From Trichoplax adhaerens (lineage: Eukaryota; Placozoa; Uniplacotomia; Trichoplacea; Trichoplacidae): a DNA stretch of 64,000 bases. Shown here piece by piece: positions 53,033 to 64,000 of the stretch (position 1 is the stretch's first letter; the number at the start of each line of letters is the position of its first letter). The position numbers and the translations under genes were made by a program. The notes beneath the pieces were generated by a model, which saw only the letters and a program-made list of their open reading frames with translations, was not told the origin of the DNA and did not search any database. The stretch spans positions 95,364 through 159,363 of the forward strand of contig NW_002060973.1 in NCBI RefSeq assembly GCF_000150275.1, given 5' to 3'.

Positions 53033-56000
53033 ATGCCTAAAAAGGAAGGGAGCAAGAAGTCCAATGGAACGGATTCACCTGTCACAGCTACTGCTAACGT
53101 AAAGATCCGCTTGTTGATGGCTAGCAAGGTAAGAATATTATAGACTAGGACTAGATTAGTTTTTATTTCCTCTCTGTCACATTTCAGCAAGGCGATTTAA
53201 GATCGCATATTAATGGTGTACCTAAGCTCCAGAATTGAGCATTTCACTTATTTGAATGTTGTTTGTCAGCAACAATTTTTTGCTTCTTCTGGCCACTGTG
53301 TTAATTATGATATTATTAGTGTTATTTATCGTATGGGTTGAGAAAATTGCACGTTAGTCTACATTTATTACTGTATTTTGACAATTCTTATTATGAGGCA
53401 TCTTTCACTTTGAAATAAATTATCAATAGCCAGGGACTACTAGATAATCAACCTTTCAATTTAGTACATGCTGCTGTGCATCGAAATGTAAACTCTCGGA
53501 ATATCGATATAGTATTTTGTTTGTAGTATCTTTTACATGTACACTTCGAATGCCTATATTATCAATCTAAAATTGTTACTGCTATCGAAAGCAGCTGGAG
53601 ATGATAGTTAATGAGACCGACCGAGGTGTTACGTAATAGGAAGTCATCTACCACTGCGAGAAAGCTGTAATAACTTTGCCATTGCCTTAAGCTACGTTGT
53701 CATCCGATCGTGACCGCTATTAGTTTAAAGAACATCGTAAATGACTTTATTGTAATATATGTACATGAAGGCGTAGCGAACAGTAAGATTACGATTGAAG
53801 GACTCTTATTTAATTTTGCATTCGGTTAAATCATTAAATTGAATTTATCAATCAAACTATTTGAGTTATCTTTACAGTAATGGCTGTAGCCAATGTATTT
53901 GCTACTGCTACTCCCTATGACATAGGTAGTAACTTAAACAGAGAATGGATAGTGATACTATGCATCTATTCAGGCTTTGTTAATGCAATTGAACCAAAAT
54001 GCTGATATGATATATTACGTCCTGAAGGAGGAAGGCTGTAGGATAAATTACTGATGACGATGTAATTAATTAATCCGATCACAAATTTCATAAGTATGAT
54101 GTTGTATCGCTGATATACTTTTATGTATTAGTTGGATGATGCATTTCTAATAACTGTAGTATTGAATATTCCATCTGCTTCTGTGATTCAAATAGTGATT
54201 GCCTGGTGTCCTACTCTAAGTAATAATAATATACAGTAGATGATAGGATTAATGCAATGTATTTTTATCTACAGCAAGTGATATTCCTACTGTATGTGTG
54301 GTACATTAATGTGCAACGGACAAAGTACCTTTAGATTAATTGATGCAAACGGATTGCGAAAGTAGTAATTTACAAGTTTTAGACGAGAGCGGTATCTCTT
54401 GTATTTTACGTACAGCTGGAAGACAACCCTAATTTAATTAAATAAAGCATATCTAACTTACTAATTTACCGTTGTATGACACTGTATCGCTTTTCTAGTT
54501 TGTAATGTCATTAGAGGTATTTACGGAATCTACGTCATTTACAAGTAATGCTTTACGCATTGTACATTCGACATATTAAATTAACAGCAAGCAAAATCGC
54601 ATTAATTAAATACAACAGGTTCCGCTTGTAGCTACTATCTTGATTATTATAGCATCATCTAAGGATATTGATGGTCTATTACATTAAGATTTTCTTCATC
54701 AAGTCGTTTGAAGCCATGCTTTAATACAAAATTCGCCATAGGTTTTATACTAAATGCTCCATCATTGAGAAAACCGTTGAAATAGTTAGTAACGCTTCCA
54801 TTTAGCTAGTATTTTACCCTTTCAAGTAAATGTAGGATGTGCTACTAGATTTGATTATAGTACCTATAAATATCCTTGTGATACGATACTGTCTAATTCT
54901 ATAGTGTATCACACGCTTTTGATAGAAACAGTACAGGTAACACATGCTTCATTGACAAAGGATTAGTTGAACAGAAGGTAAATCAGAACCATAAACTACA
55001 GAAATCTTGTTTAAGTATTTATGAACAACTCTTGTAGTTTTGCTTACATTACATAGCGTTTTTATCCCTAGTACTGTGTTGATTGTATGTGACAGTTTTA
55101 ATATACAAACTGTTAGCTGTCAAGGGGTTGAACGTTCTGTATCATCAGAAACAAAAGGACTTTCTGTGGGACATTGCACAATCAGCAGTGTCACTGTACT
55201 GTGTAGTATACTAATCAGTTTGATAGAGTCCAATACAAGACTACAGCACACTATTGCATAATATGGACATGCAATGAGGCCATGAACATTGTATTGTAGA
55301 CTAGTAAGTAAGTAAAAAGTAAAAAAAAAACGCTTTTAAAAGCAGACCATGGGGAGACTCATACAGTACTACAGTGTGCTATCCGGTGAGTCCAGTATAC
55401 TATATACTACTTTATATTCTATTTGCTTCACTGCGTGATCAGTAGTGTTTGCATAAGAATGTTTTGTTCAACTTGTCAAGTAATTTTATTAGAATGCTAA
55501 TTATGGTTGCATTATTGTTGAATATTGAGCCAACAAATCAATATTACCTTTGTTTCCCACGATGAATAGTTGGCAGTCTGTTTCTATGACATCGACGTAC
55601 TGTGTATAGTAGTGTACAAAAGGATGTTGCTACGCTTTGAGTCTTAGTTTCGTAATCCATACTGTTGTATATACTGTATTACTCGAGCAAAACACTAACC
55701 TACCGTGTACCCTTGTACGGGTGCAATCTCAGGGCAAGTTACATGGTAGGAAAATGGATTGTATATCATAACTTTTATTCGCTTACAGTGTTCTGGGTCG
55801 CGGTGAAAGGGCGTAGATTTGACATAGTTAATCATTTAAACCTTTAAATGAAATCATTACTAACCATGACGCATTCTTTATTGCTTACAGGAAGCTGGAC
55901 GCATAATAGGAAAGGTAAATTGATATGGTCATAAATAATCTTTTTCTTTCTTAGTTGAAGCTATACATTATATAGAAGGACTCATGTTATCGATACATTA

Positions 56001-58181
56001 TAGATCGTGTCGAGGTTTACATATAAATACTACAATAGTACATTGAAATGATATCATAAAAGCTTATTTTACTCTCTTATTGCATACGTACCTTAAATCG
56101 TTATTCTTGTATGATAGTGTGATAATGCATTGATTATATTATTTATTGGTTTAGTGATCATAGAAATGATTTAAAACCTTATCTTATTCATTCTTATTAA
56201 CTTATTGAAACATAATTATAGGGCGGTGCTAAAATTAAATCTTTTAGGGAACAGGTAAGCCTGTAGTAGCGTGCTAGTTCGATGTTAAATCATGGTAGTT
56301 TGGTGCAATTATTAACGTTAGGTGTTTTCTACATAGAGTACTGCGCGTATCAATATCTCAGACGGAAGCCTGCCAGAAAGGTAAGATGGATATTCAAATT
56401 ACAAAGTATTCTCTTACTTAATTCATTGTATTATTGATTTATCACATTTAACTTATCTTGCACTTACATTAGGATTGTTACTGTAAATGGACCAATTGAT
56501 GCCGTTTGTAAAGCTTTTAAATTAATATGCCAGAAATTGGATGAGGTATGTGTCATTACATAAAACTACTGCGCTATATTGAAATATCATAGACGTATAT
56601 ACTTCAAATCTGATTTTATTTATTTAACTAATTATAGGATTTCCGTATTATCAACAATTCTTCTAAATCCGAGCCAACCATAAAGTTTGACTTGCTAATT
56701 CCCGTGCCACACTGCAGATCTATCATTGGCAAAGGTGGCGGTACTGTAAAAGAGATCAGAGAATCGACGGGAGCACAAGTATCTATTGCTAGCAATGTGC
56801 TACCCAATTCTTCTGATCGTGTGATGACCATAACCGGTATTGCTTATTTAGGGATATTAATAGATTTTAATTTTAATTCTAATGGTTTGTATTTGACCTA
56901 CGATAGGATCTTCATCTGCTATATCGAAGTGTATCCAACGTCTAAGCCAACTATTATCGGAGTTACCCCTAGGTCAGCATGTTCCTTATCAGCCGAAACC
57001 TCCAAACGTACCGCCGACAGCGTTTCAAAATGGACAAGTTCATGAACTAGTGCGTATTATACTATTATTCTAATCAATATTGTCTCATTCTACCTATTGA
57101 TAATACTATTGCATTGCTATTATTTATTTCTTTCCGAAATTACAGACATTTGCGGTGCCTGGACCATTTCCTATTCCTCCACATGCTGTAAGTATTACAT
57201 ATGCAAAATGCGTATTTGTAAATTGTAGCATAATAAGACTTAATAGTATGTATTATATATTAATTTCTTTAATCTAAATGCAGCAGCTTCCTTATGGACC
57301 TCCCGTACCTGTGATAACGCAGATTGCACCTTATTCAGGTAATTTTATCGGATACAATGCTGTTGGTCCGTTAAGTACTTTTTATGTTAGACACTAATAA
57401 ATTCTCTCTCTGAATGTATGCGTTGTGAATAGTAGATATTCCTTCTATAGTAACACAAAATTTTTCTGCAATGTCAAATGGTGGTACGTTTGCTCGATCA
57501 ACTCAACTATTAAAAATTCCGCATGATGTAAGAAAATTTACAGATAATATAGTTTTTATTTGCAAACTTATTCTAGAGATGCTATAGAGGCTGTAATTTG
57601 CATTTATTGTGTTTATGATGACAATATTTAAATCGTTCTAGTTGATTGGCTGCATTATTGGGAGAGGAGGAGTTAAAATTAACGAAATCAGGTAAAATTG
57701 TTAGGATTGCATTTATTATAATAGGAAGTTACTGATTATAAAATTGTACGTAGTGATATTTACTAAAAGGGATCATGCACGTTTGTTATCTTTTCCATGG
57801 CTATTACATGTACCTTTTTACGATCGATTGTTTACTACCATTGCAGGCAAATTTCAGGTGCTAACATCAAAATTGCTAGTCCTAATGGCGACACTACTGG
57901 TCGACAGGTTACCATTAGTGGTACACCGGAATCTATTTCTGCAGCTCAATATCTAATTAGTCAAAGGTATGATATGCATAGGATAAATTTTATTATTTAC
58001 GGTTTGATATTGTAGTTGATGATGAGAATTAGCTATTACGTTATGATAAGGTGTAAATGAATCGATTGCTAATTAATGAAGCTTGCTATTATCTTCCGGC
58101 AATTCCTACTTTAGAATCTACCATGAGGTCCACAAGCCGATTAATTACCGGCCGGTTATGGTACCAATTATACAGCAGTAA
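53033..58181 (+). CDS. Poly(rC)-binding protein (PCBP/hnRNP E family), complete
   Basis: Thirteen exons: 53033-53128, 55891-55914, 56222-56254, 56337-56380, 56473-56545, 56638-56836, 56907-57049, 57146-57187, 57284-57338, 57436-57527, 57642-57691, 57847-57966, 58115-58181. All phases agree; 345 aa. There are three KH domains, at about 22-90 (GKGG 39-42), 104-172 (GKGG 121-124) and 258-326 (GRGG 274-277). The order KH1-KH2-linker-KH3 and the near-signature strings REQSTARINIS, KEIRESTGAQV and LIGCIIGRGG match vertebrate PCBPs, as does the length. The linker is Pro-rich (residues 180-235). PCBPs bind C-rich single-stranded RNA or DNA and act in mRNA stability, splicing and translation in nucleus and cytoplasm. 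The ATG sits at the head of a Lys/Ser-rich leader (MPKKEGSKKSNG). Exons 2 and 3 are 24 and 33 nt, and exon 9 has a CAGCAG tandem acceptor. The gene is convergent with ORC2. Confidence 0.93.
53129..55890 (+). other. Long first intron of the PCBP gene
   Basis: 2.76 kb between GTAAGA and TTGCTTACAG, far longer than the other introns of the gene. Short open frames inside (55040-55261, 55665-55847) show no family and no splice context. The palindromic word CAGTAC recurs near 55358. It may hold regulatory sequence; none was identified. Confidence 0.6.
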
Positions 58182-58853
58182 GGACAAGAGACCGTTATTA
58201 TCGGCTAAACTACATTTTACTAATATCATGTGTTAACTCAAAACGTTAGCTATACGAAACTTATACTGTAATGTTACCTCTAGTTATAAAGGTCTTCATG
58301 TTTGTATATATTCGTATATTGTAATGCGATTGTGAATTAGAATATTATATGAATATTGTATCATAAAAAATCGATGTTAAATGTTATAGTGATGCGTTCC
58401 ATGTAGGAATATCGAATACAATTACTTAATTATGACAATACTGTAGAAGACTACTAGGAAATTTTTGATTAGGTAGCCAGATTTAAGACAACTGCGCTGC
58501 CCTATGATATGATAGAACTTTAGTAATTCTTAACAAATAACTTAATGATGTATAAAAACTTTCTCAAGTTTGAAGCTTTCATTGAAAAATAGTATTTCAT
58601 CTTATGATATCGATATTATTATTACAATTTTATTGTTATTATTATGATTGTTATCTTTCACCTTCACTATTATAGCACATATTAATGTCAAATTTATAGG
58701 TGAAAAAGAAACAAGTTCAACAACGGTAAATTATGTTTACTGCACACTTTGAATACAAATTGTAATTGAAACTGTCATTGTAGCTAAGGAGTAGCTTTAT
58801 GGTATGGTTAAAACTATTTATTAACGTAATAGTAAATATTATATCGAAATCTT
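58182..58853. other. Tail-to-tail gap between PCBP and ORC2
   Basis: 672 bp of AT-rich sequence that must contain both 3' UTRs. No further gene seen. The two stop codons (58179-58181 on plus, 58854-58856 on minus) are close enough for overlapping transcripts. Confidence 0.7.
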
Positions 58854-61800
58854 TTAAACATTATAATCGTCCATAAAGTCACTTAATAAAGTCGTATCAA
58901 TAGGAATACTTAAATGCTCAACACCAAGTGGTCCCTATAATTAATTAAACAAATCAAGCAACCCTTAGACACAATTTGACTGAAGTAGCATAATACAAAA
59001 TAAGGCAAATAAGAAGTAGAGGAACCTTGCGTGATTTAATCATTTTATGATCAAAAAATTCTGTTAGATGAGCCTTAAGAGTCGATTCACTATTAACTAA
59101 GAAATTTTCGCGGCATTTTATGTAACATTCTTGAAATGGTATTCCTAAATCAAAAATGGAGGTACATTAGTATGCTTATTACTGCGTTAATGGTTACCTT
59201 ATTTCCTATTATCTATACCTAAATAACTACCAGTGTTGATATTGTCCAACTGGTATTTCCCTATGAGCCTAAAGATTTTCCTACAAATGAATTCAGTATA
59301 TAAAAAACAGCATTAGAATAGAGCGGCTTTGATGTCATATAATTATAAATTTATATGATTGAAAACATATACATTACATGATAAGCCTGAACTTTATTGC
59401 ATACTTAGCATTTGGTGTTAAACTTTCGAATACGTGCATTAGGGAACTGATTGTAATATAATTATCGTGACGTCCTGTAAGCGAGCTTTCATATGGAATT
59501 TCATCTATATACGGCTCAAATGTAGTTACATCATGGTATATCCAGTTGAATCGGCTAAGGTGTGCTTGATCCCAAACTAAAAAGTTACGAAAAGTCCTTT
59601 CAACTTAATTCACTTATAAAACTATTGTTAAAAATTGCACAACTTTTAAAGAAAATATATATTTTAGATACGAACGCAATGGAGCATTTAGCTGATCTAT
59701 TGAGGCAATTATATGGATAGTAGAACACTGCGCTAGATAGCTAAGCATAGTCTGCACCTGAATAAAATGATGGTGAAGGTTACAATAAACATACTCGTAA
59801 GCAATAGCAAGCCTTACATGATTGCATTGCAAGTTATACAGTAAAATTAGAGTACCGCTTCTCTTTTCAACGTGGTGCTATCGATATTATGGATGATAAT
59901 GAATAAGTGTTGAGATGATTCTACAACAACAAAATATAATAGCAAGTTAGATCGAAAACAATTTTCGTCTTGTACAGCAATAAATTCCGATCGGGAGGTG
60001 TATCAAAAGTTAACATTAGATGATACCATTTAAAGAATTTGTAATATAATTGCATTGATCAATTGGGCTCCGGAATGAAGCCTCAAATTTTAGGATATCT
60101 TGAGTAATGCTATTTAGGATCTATATTCGATGAAAATGTTAAGAAAAGTTTTAAGTAACTGAATAAGAATCTTATATCGACTCTTTGCAGTCCTCTAAAA
60201 TAATGATTACTACAGGAAAGACACACATGTGAACGTCTTACATTTTTAATAGACATGTTAGGAAAATACCCATTTACAACAAGATGAGGGTAAGACTGTA
60301 ACAAAACTGCTCGAAATTGTTCCAGCAATGTTCGCTTAGAACCAAGTCCATAAAACAGGAGATTAAAGCCTTCCCTAATGAAGAGATTGAGAGCATCAAC
60401 TTAAAACTGAATGGAACACGCTGGAAAATTTTGGCCATGCTTTAACGCACCATAATTCAGACATCCACCAGTTAAATTTCTTCCTGTAAATCTTATATAG
60501 TAAGCAGCGAGCGCGTTGATTCTTGGCATATTCTGCACAATTATCAATTGTATCTTCCTAAAACAAAGCAAACGGTTCGATAGCTTATAAACATCGGATA
60601 GCAAATTTGCAATTTAAGGTCACATTGTATCTATTTCTATAATTAAACTGCCTTCAGGGCTAACTTGAATCAATAACGATAAAAATTATAATATTAAAGG
60701 TATTACGTCTTTTATATTATAATTATCATTTTGCCGAAGAATTTCAATAATGTTCGATGATGTTTTCATTTTGGAGTGATAACGATCGAAAAAGTCCATC
60801 CTTAACTTGTTCTATTCACGCACGAATAATAGGAGAATCACCGAATAACGCCAATGTGGATATAAATTAATTATATACTCTTACGTATATTAATTTTGAA
60901 AGATTAATTCAATACACAGTATAAGTAGATTACCATGTCCAATTTCTTAGAACTAGTCGTTGTAGACGATTCTGCTTCCCTACCATAATAAATACAGTAT
61001 CAGTATTGTTATTGTTACAATAATTACGTCAACGGGTAGAAACAGAATGATTAGTTTAAATACTGACAGATCGGATCCGTTGTCATCGATATTGTTAGTG
61101 TCCTCGTCCACGGAAACATCACTTCCTTCAATTGATTAAATTTTATTTTGCTTTTAGCAACCGATTAGATAACAAGAAGCAATAAAATAGCAATTTCTTA
61201 GTAATATCAAGAACTACTAGAAGAGAACGATTCTCTTGTAGTAGTCTTCGGTATACTTGAGATTATTTTCTGTTACCATTTTCTTCTACGCTATTCTCAT
61301 GTACTTGATTGGAAATTGGCTTTAGGGCACCCCTCTGTGAGGATGAATTTTAAGGAAGAGCTTAGCTAATCACAGTATTTAGAGATGTCAGTAAGTTTTT
61401 CGCATTACTGCTATCCATTAGTGTACTAATGGGCTAGATATGAAAATTATTATATATAGATAGATACGCTTGTATATCTATTATCAGAAATAAATTTACC
61501 TTTTGTGATGGAAATTTTTTCGTATCTTCTAAGTGATATATAGTAAGATAGATGGAAGACATTGGAACAATCATTATTTTACTAATATTGTATAGCTTGC
61601 ACTATGGGTCTTGTCGAGGTTATTTGCCATGCTATACTAATTGAATCATATATTTGCTGTACTATGCAGTGTCCATTAATTGTAAGTATGAAATTTTTTA
61701 CCATCTAGCCTAGCCAATTTTCCTCTTTTATTCCTCCGCTTGTATTGGTATAATTGTCTTCCTCCTTCTACATTCGTACATATATTAATGCATAGTCTAG

Positions 61801-63366
61801 GCGTTATAAATAACAACTCTACGCGTATCTTAAGATAGTAGAGATATACTGTCTTTTGCATGGGCGATATCCAATGCAAAGCGGTATTATTATTGGTAAC
61901 TATAATACTGAAGATGAAATAACGCAAGTAATAGAGGGACGTCAAAGCTCATGTAGTAGTTTAATTCGACGGAAAAATACTGTAGATAAACATAGTTGGG
62001 AGACGGCGTTATGGTTATACAAATTATCGCTATAGAAATATGTGTATTAAGCACAATAATAAATGTTCATTTATGAAGAATACGAGCGGGACATTCTACT
62101 CCTGTAATAATATTATGTACTTGTAGTAACGATAATATGCAGTTTGTACTGGCAATATCCAATACGACGGATACCAGAATGGTTGTCTTGTCACCTAACT
62201 TGAACTAACATATAATGCAGGAACATCAAGGTGAATACTGTAGAGTAGTTTTCGTTTGGTGAAAAAGCTGTCTATATAGTCTGCAAAGTAGGACTGTAGC
62301 CTTCATTATGATCTTTTTTAACTATTTTCTCGTACATACAATATTAAATTGTTAAGGCTAGCCATGATGTGATCTTGAATAGATACTGTCCGCGAAAATG
62401 AGTTTTAAGAGAAGTCTGTGAATAATGTTGTACCTGTAGCTTCAGTTTTAGAACATCTCTGATATGCACCTGTTGCACCATCATGGTCATCGCTCGGTTC
62501 GATAATAATTGGTTTTGAAGTCCGGCTGGACGTAGTCTTATTTTGTTTATCGTTGCCTACTATCAAAGTATATAAAAGTTGTAGAAGGAATAGCTGATAA
62601 GATTTGAACGGCATATTGCAATCAATAGGACAAAATGTTGAGTGAAGAAAGGAATTTTTGAAATTATGTGTATCTATTCGATTCAAATTAAGTCTAGTAG
62701 TAATTAATTGATTCTATAATTATCCATCACATCTCCATCGCAAGTAGATACCATAAGCAACAGCCGACAAGGAGGTTAGGCGGAGATAGAAACTACTTTT
62801 TTAAATATGGTAAAGAAGAAGCTTTCTATCTCTTCCTGATTCTATTTCAAATGACTTTGTCCGAATATGCAATGCGGATCAGCTACATGGCTGTATTCCG
62901 AAGAGGGAGAGTATCTTATTAAGAGTAGCAATATCTTACTATCCCTTGGAGCTTTGGTGAAGGCCTAAAAGCACAATTACGCATCTACTAAGCCGACAAC
63001 ATACTACTGTACTCGTATTTATCATGCACAGAAAGTATCGCTAGCAGTACAAAGTGGTTCATTGTCATCCAAGCAATCTATGAAATGCTCGTTACTTGGA
63101 GATACAGAACAGATTGAGAGTATGTTGAAAGGTGTTGACTGCTGCAATGAATCCATTCTTGAATGCAAGGATAAGAGTAAAAATCATGCACAACACAGCA
63201 AGAATGATATTTTAAGGGTACAATGGTAATATGATTTGTAATCAATCAGGTCAATTTTGTCGCAGTTGCTGATGGCAGCGATCTTGCTGGAACAAGATGT
63301 TTGTCTACCTGTATCTTCCTCTAGACGTACCTGCAATGTTGACAATATGATCGACCACGTTGTCAT
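58854..63366 (-). CDS. ORC2: Origin recognition complex subunit 2
   Basis: Exons right to left. Well supported: 60707-60811, 60451-60557, 60242-60374, 60027-60120, 59856-59920, 59676-59757, 59405-59576, 59231-59280, 59026-59144, 58854-58934. Tentative 5' exons joined by phase: 63309-63366, 62434-62556, 61702-61767, 61068-61125, 60934-60979. Total 452 aa; human ORC2 is about 577. Key matches to ORC2 are GFNLLFYGLGSKR (190-202), NGYFPNMSIKN, HIIASIDQLNAPLLWDQ, SSLMHVFESLTPNAKKIFRL and CRENFLVNSESTLKAHL. The central part is the AAA+-like fold of ORC2 and the end is the winged helix. The N-terminus is disordered, with a basic patch (KRRNKRGK) followed by an acidic run. ORC2 is a core subunit of the six-part complex that marks replication origins and loads MCM helicase. 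The first exon (MTTWSIILST, then LQVRLEEDTG) resembles the family's start only loosely. The 61068 exon needs a weak GTCAGT donor and a weak acceptor. Confidence 0.88.
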
Positions 63367-64000
63367 CGCCTAAAAAGGTGATACTTAGGTCCACTTTAGC
63401 CATAGCAGCTATCCAAACTATCGTGTTGAAGAGAATCGATTCATGGAGACGTAGCTTATTCAAGCTAGCAGCTCATCATTTGCGAGCTCGTCTCATTGGC
63501 TACCAACTACGTCACGATCGTTCTACCAAGCGAGAACAATAACCCAATACAAAACCATCATTCATTTTCATCCAGTGTGGTCCAGTAGAATAACGCCATC
63601 CTCGTCTACACACTACACTCAGTACCGTGAGTAGAGGTAAGGTGCGGTACGCATGCGGGACAATCACTCCAGTGCTGGACCGTGCCGTACCGTACCGTAC
63701 TGCGTGTACTCAATTTTATCCATGTACTGTATGAATGAATACGGTTTCGGAACGGTTATGGAACGGTACCGCTGGCAATTTTACCATACAGTACAGTACT
63801 GTACACTGTGTACAGTACTGTACTGTATGTTCTCAACTGGTGACGAGATGGGCACCGAACTTTCCGAGATCCTATACTGTAAGTGTAAAAAGTGTCACTT
63901 GTTATTTGGGCCTCTTAATCCAGTTAAGTGCATCATGATGACTGTATTTCATGCACTACAGTGCTACTACTACTACCGTATTCAATTCAAGTGTGAAAAA
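63367..64000. other. GC-richer, palindrome-rich window end
   Basis: Upstream of the inferred ORC2 start. It contains GTACCG/GTACGG and CAGTAC word clusters (63625-63700, 63722-63830). A plus-strand frame at 63360-63542 (ending HDRSTKREQ) is open but overlaps the ORC2 first exon on the other strand at its start and has no other support. No gene called. Confidence 0.45.
63785..63829. repeat. 45-bp near-perfect palindrome
   Basis: Two 22-bp arms are exact reverse complements around one central base. They are built from CAGTAC/GTACTG words and begin CATACAG and end CTGTATG. It could extrude as a cruciform or fold as an RNA hairpin. Confidence 0.9.

Noticed and set aside
60980-61125. A minus-strand frame with an acidic stretch followed by a hydrophobic C-terminal segment, resembling a tail-anchored membrane protein
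   Set aside because: Its start fits an ORC2 exon in phase, and the hydrophobic part coincides with T-rich intron sequence after a possible donor at 61067. It is best read as intron read-through.
61676-61945. A minus-strand frame containing NNNTALHWIS, reminiscent of an ankyrin repeat
   Set aside because: Only the short TALHW string matches. The rest does not follow the 33-residue repeat, and phases do not fit the ORC2 exon chain apart from the 61702-61767 piece.
62969-63370. Plus-strand frames that look coding and could be joined in phase across GTAATA...ATCAG
   Set aside because: The implied intron would be only about 23 bp, too short for an animal intron. The region also holds the likely ORC2 first exon on the opposite strand.
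1-64000. CRISPR arrays, bacterial operons, rRNA or tRNA genes
   Set aside because: No regularly spaced repeats, no ribosome-binding-site-led gene clusters, no rRNA-like block, and no convincing tRNA cloverleaf were seen. The gene structure is eukaryotic throughout.

Overview
The window looks like animal nuclear DNA. It is AT-rich, and its genes are split by short GT-AG introns into many small exons that keep codon phase. The protein families are metazoan: an L1CAM-type adhesion receptor, a poly(rC)-binding protein (PCBP/hnRNP E), ORC2 and a PAPS-dependent sulfotransferase. Compact introns, long AT-rich spacers and an L1CAM gene with a placozoan-like divergence level suggest a placozoan such as Trichoplax. 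That species call is inference; the animal origin is secure. I assembled exons by hand from splice signals and phase agreement. No search was run.

Layout, left to right. (1) 239-2770, minus: first long exon of an Ig/FN3 receptor; its 3' exons lie left of the window. (2) 2771-19915: long spacer with no confident gene, a hairpin at 7987-8101 and a GC-richer island near 16.2-18 kb. (3) 19916-22924, plus: sulfotransferase exons. (4) 24446-26634, minus: a new eight-exon model for a two-KH-domain RNA-binding protein. (5) 26635-34130: spacer with a GC-richer, palindrome-rich part (to about 29.2 kb) and two tandem repeats. (6) 34131-34643, minus: 170-aa ORF of unknown function, divergent from (7) 34924-38961, plus: a complete three-exon L1CAM-family gene (6 Ig, 5 FN3, one membrane span, ankyrin-binding FIGEY motif, C-terminal PDZ ligand). 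(8) 38962-53032: spacer with a few weak exon candidates and a GC-richer island at about 45.3-50.1 kb. (9) 53033-58181, plus: complete 13-exon PCBP gene. (10) 58854-63366, minus: ORC2, in tail-to-tail orientation with PCBP. (11) 63367-64000: palindrome-rich end.

The genes do not form a pathway. Two relationships matter. The receptors in (1) and (7) are head-to-head paralogues that keep the same giant first exon and the same first intron position. The two KH genes share an exactly 50-nt, phase 0-to-2 exon that encodes the GxxG loop, which points to a common origin of these KH modules.
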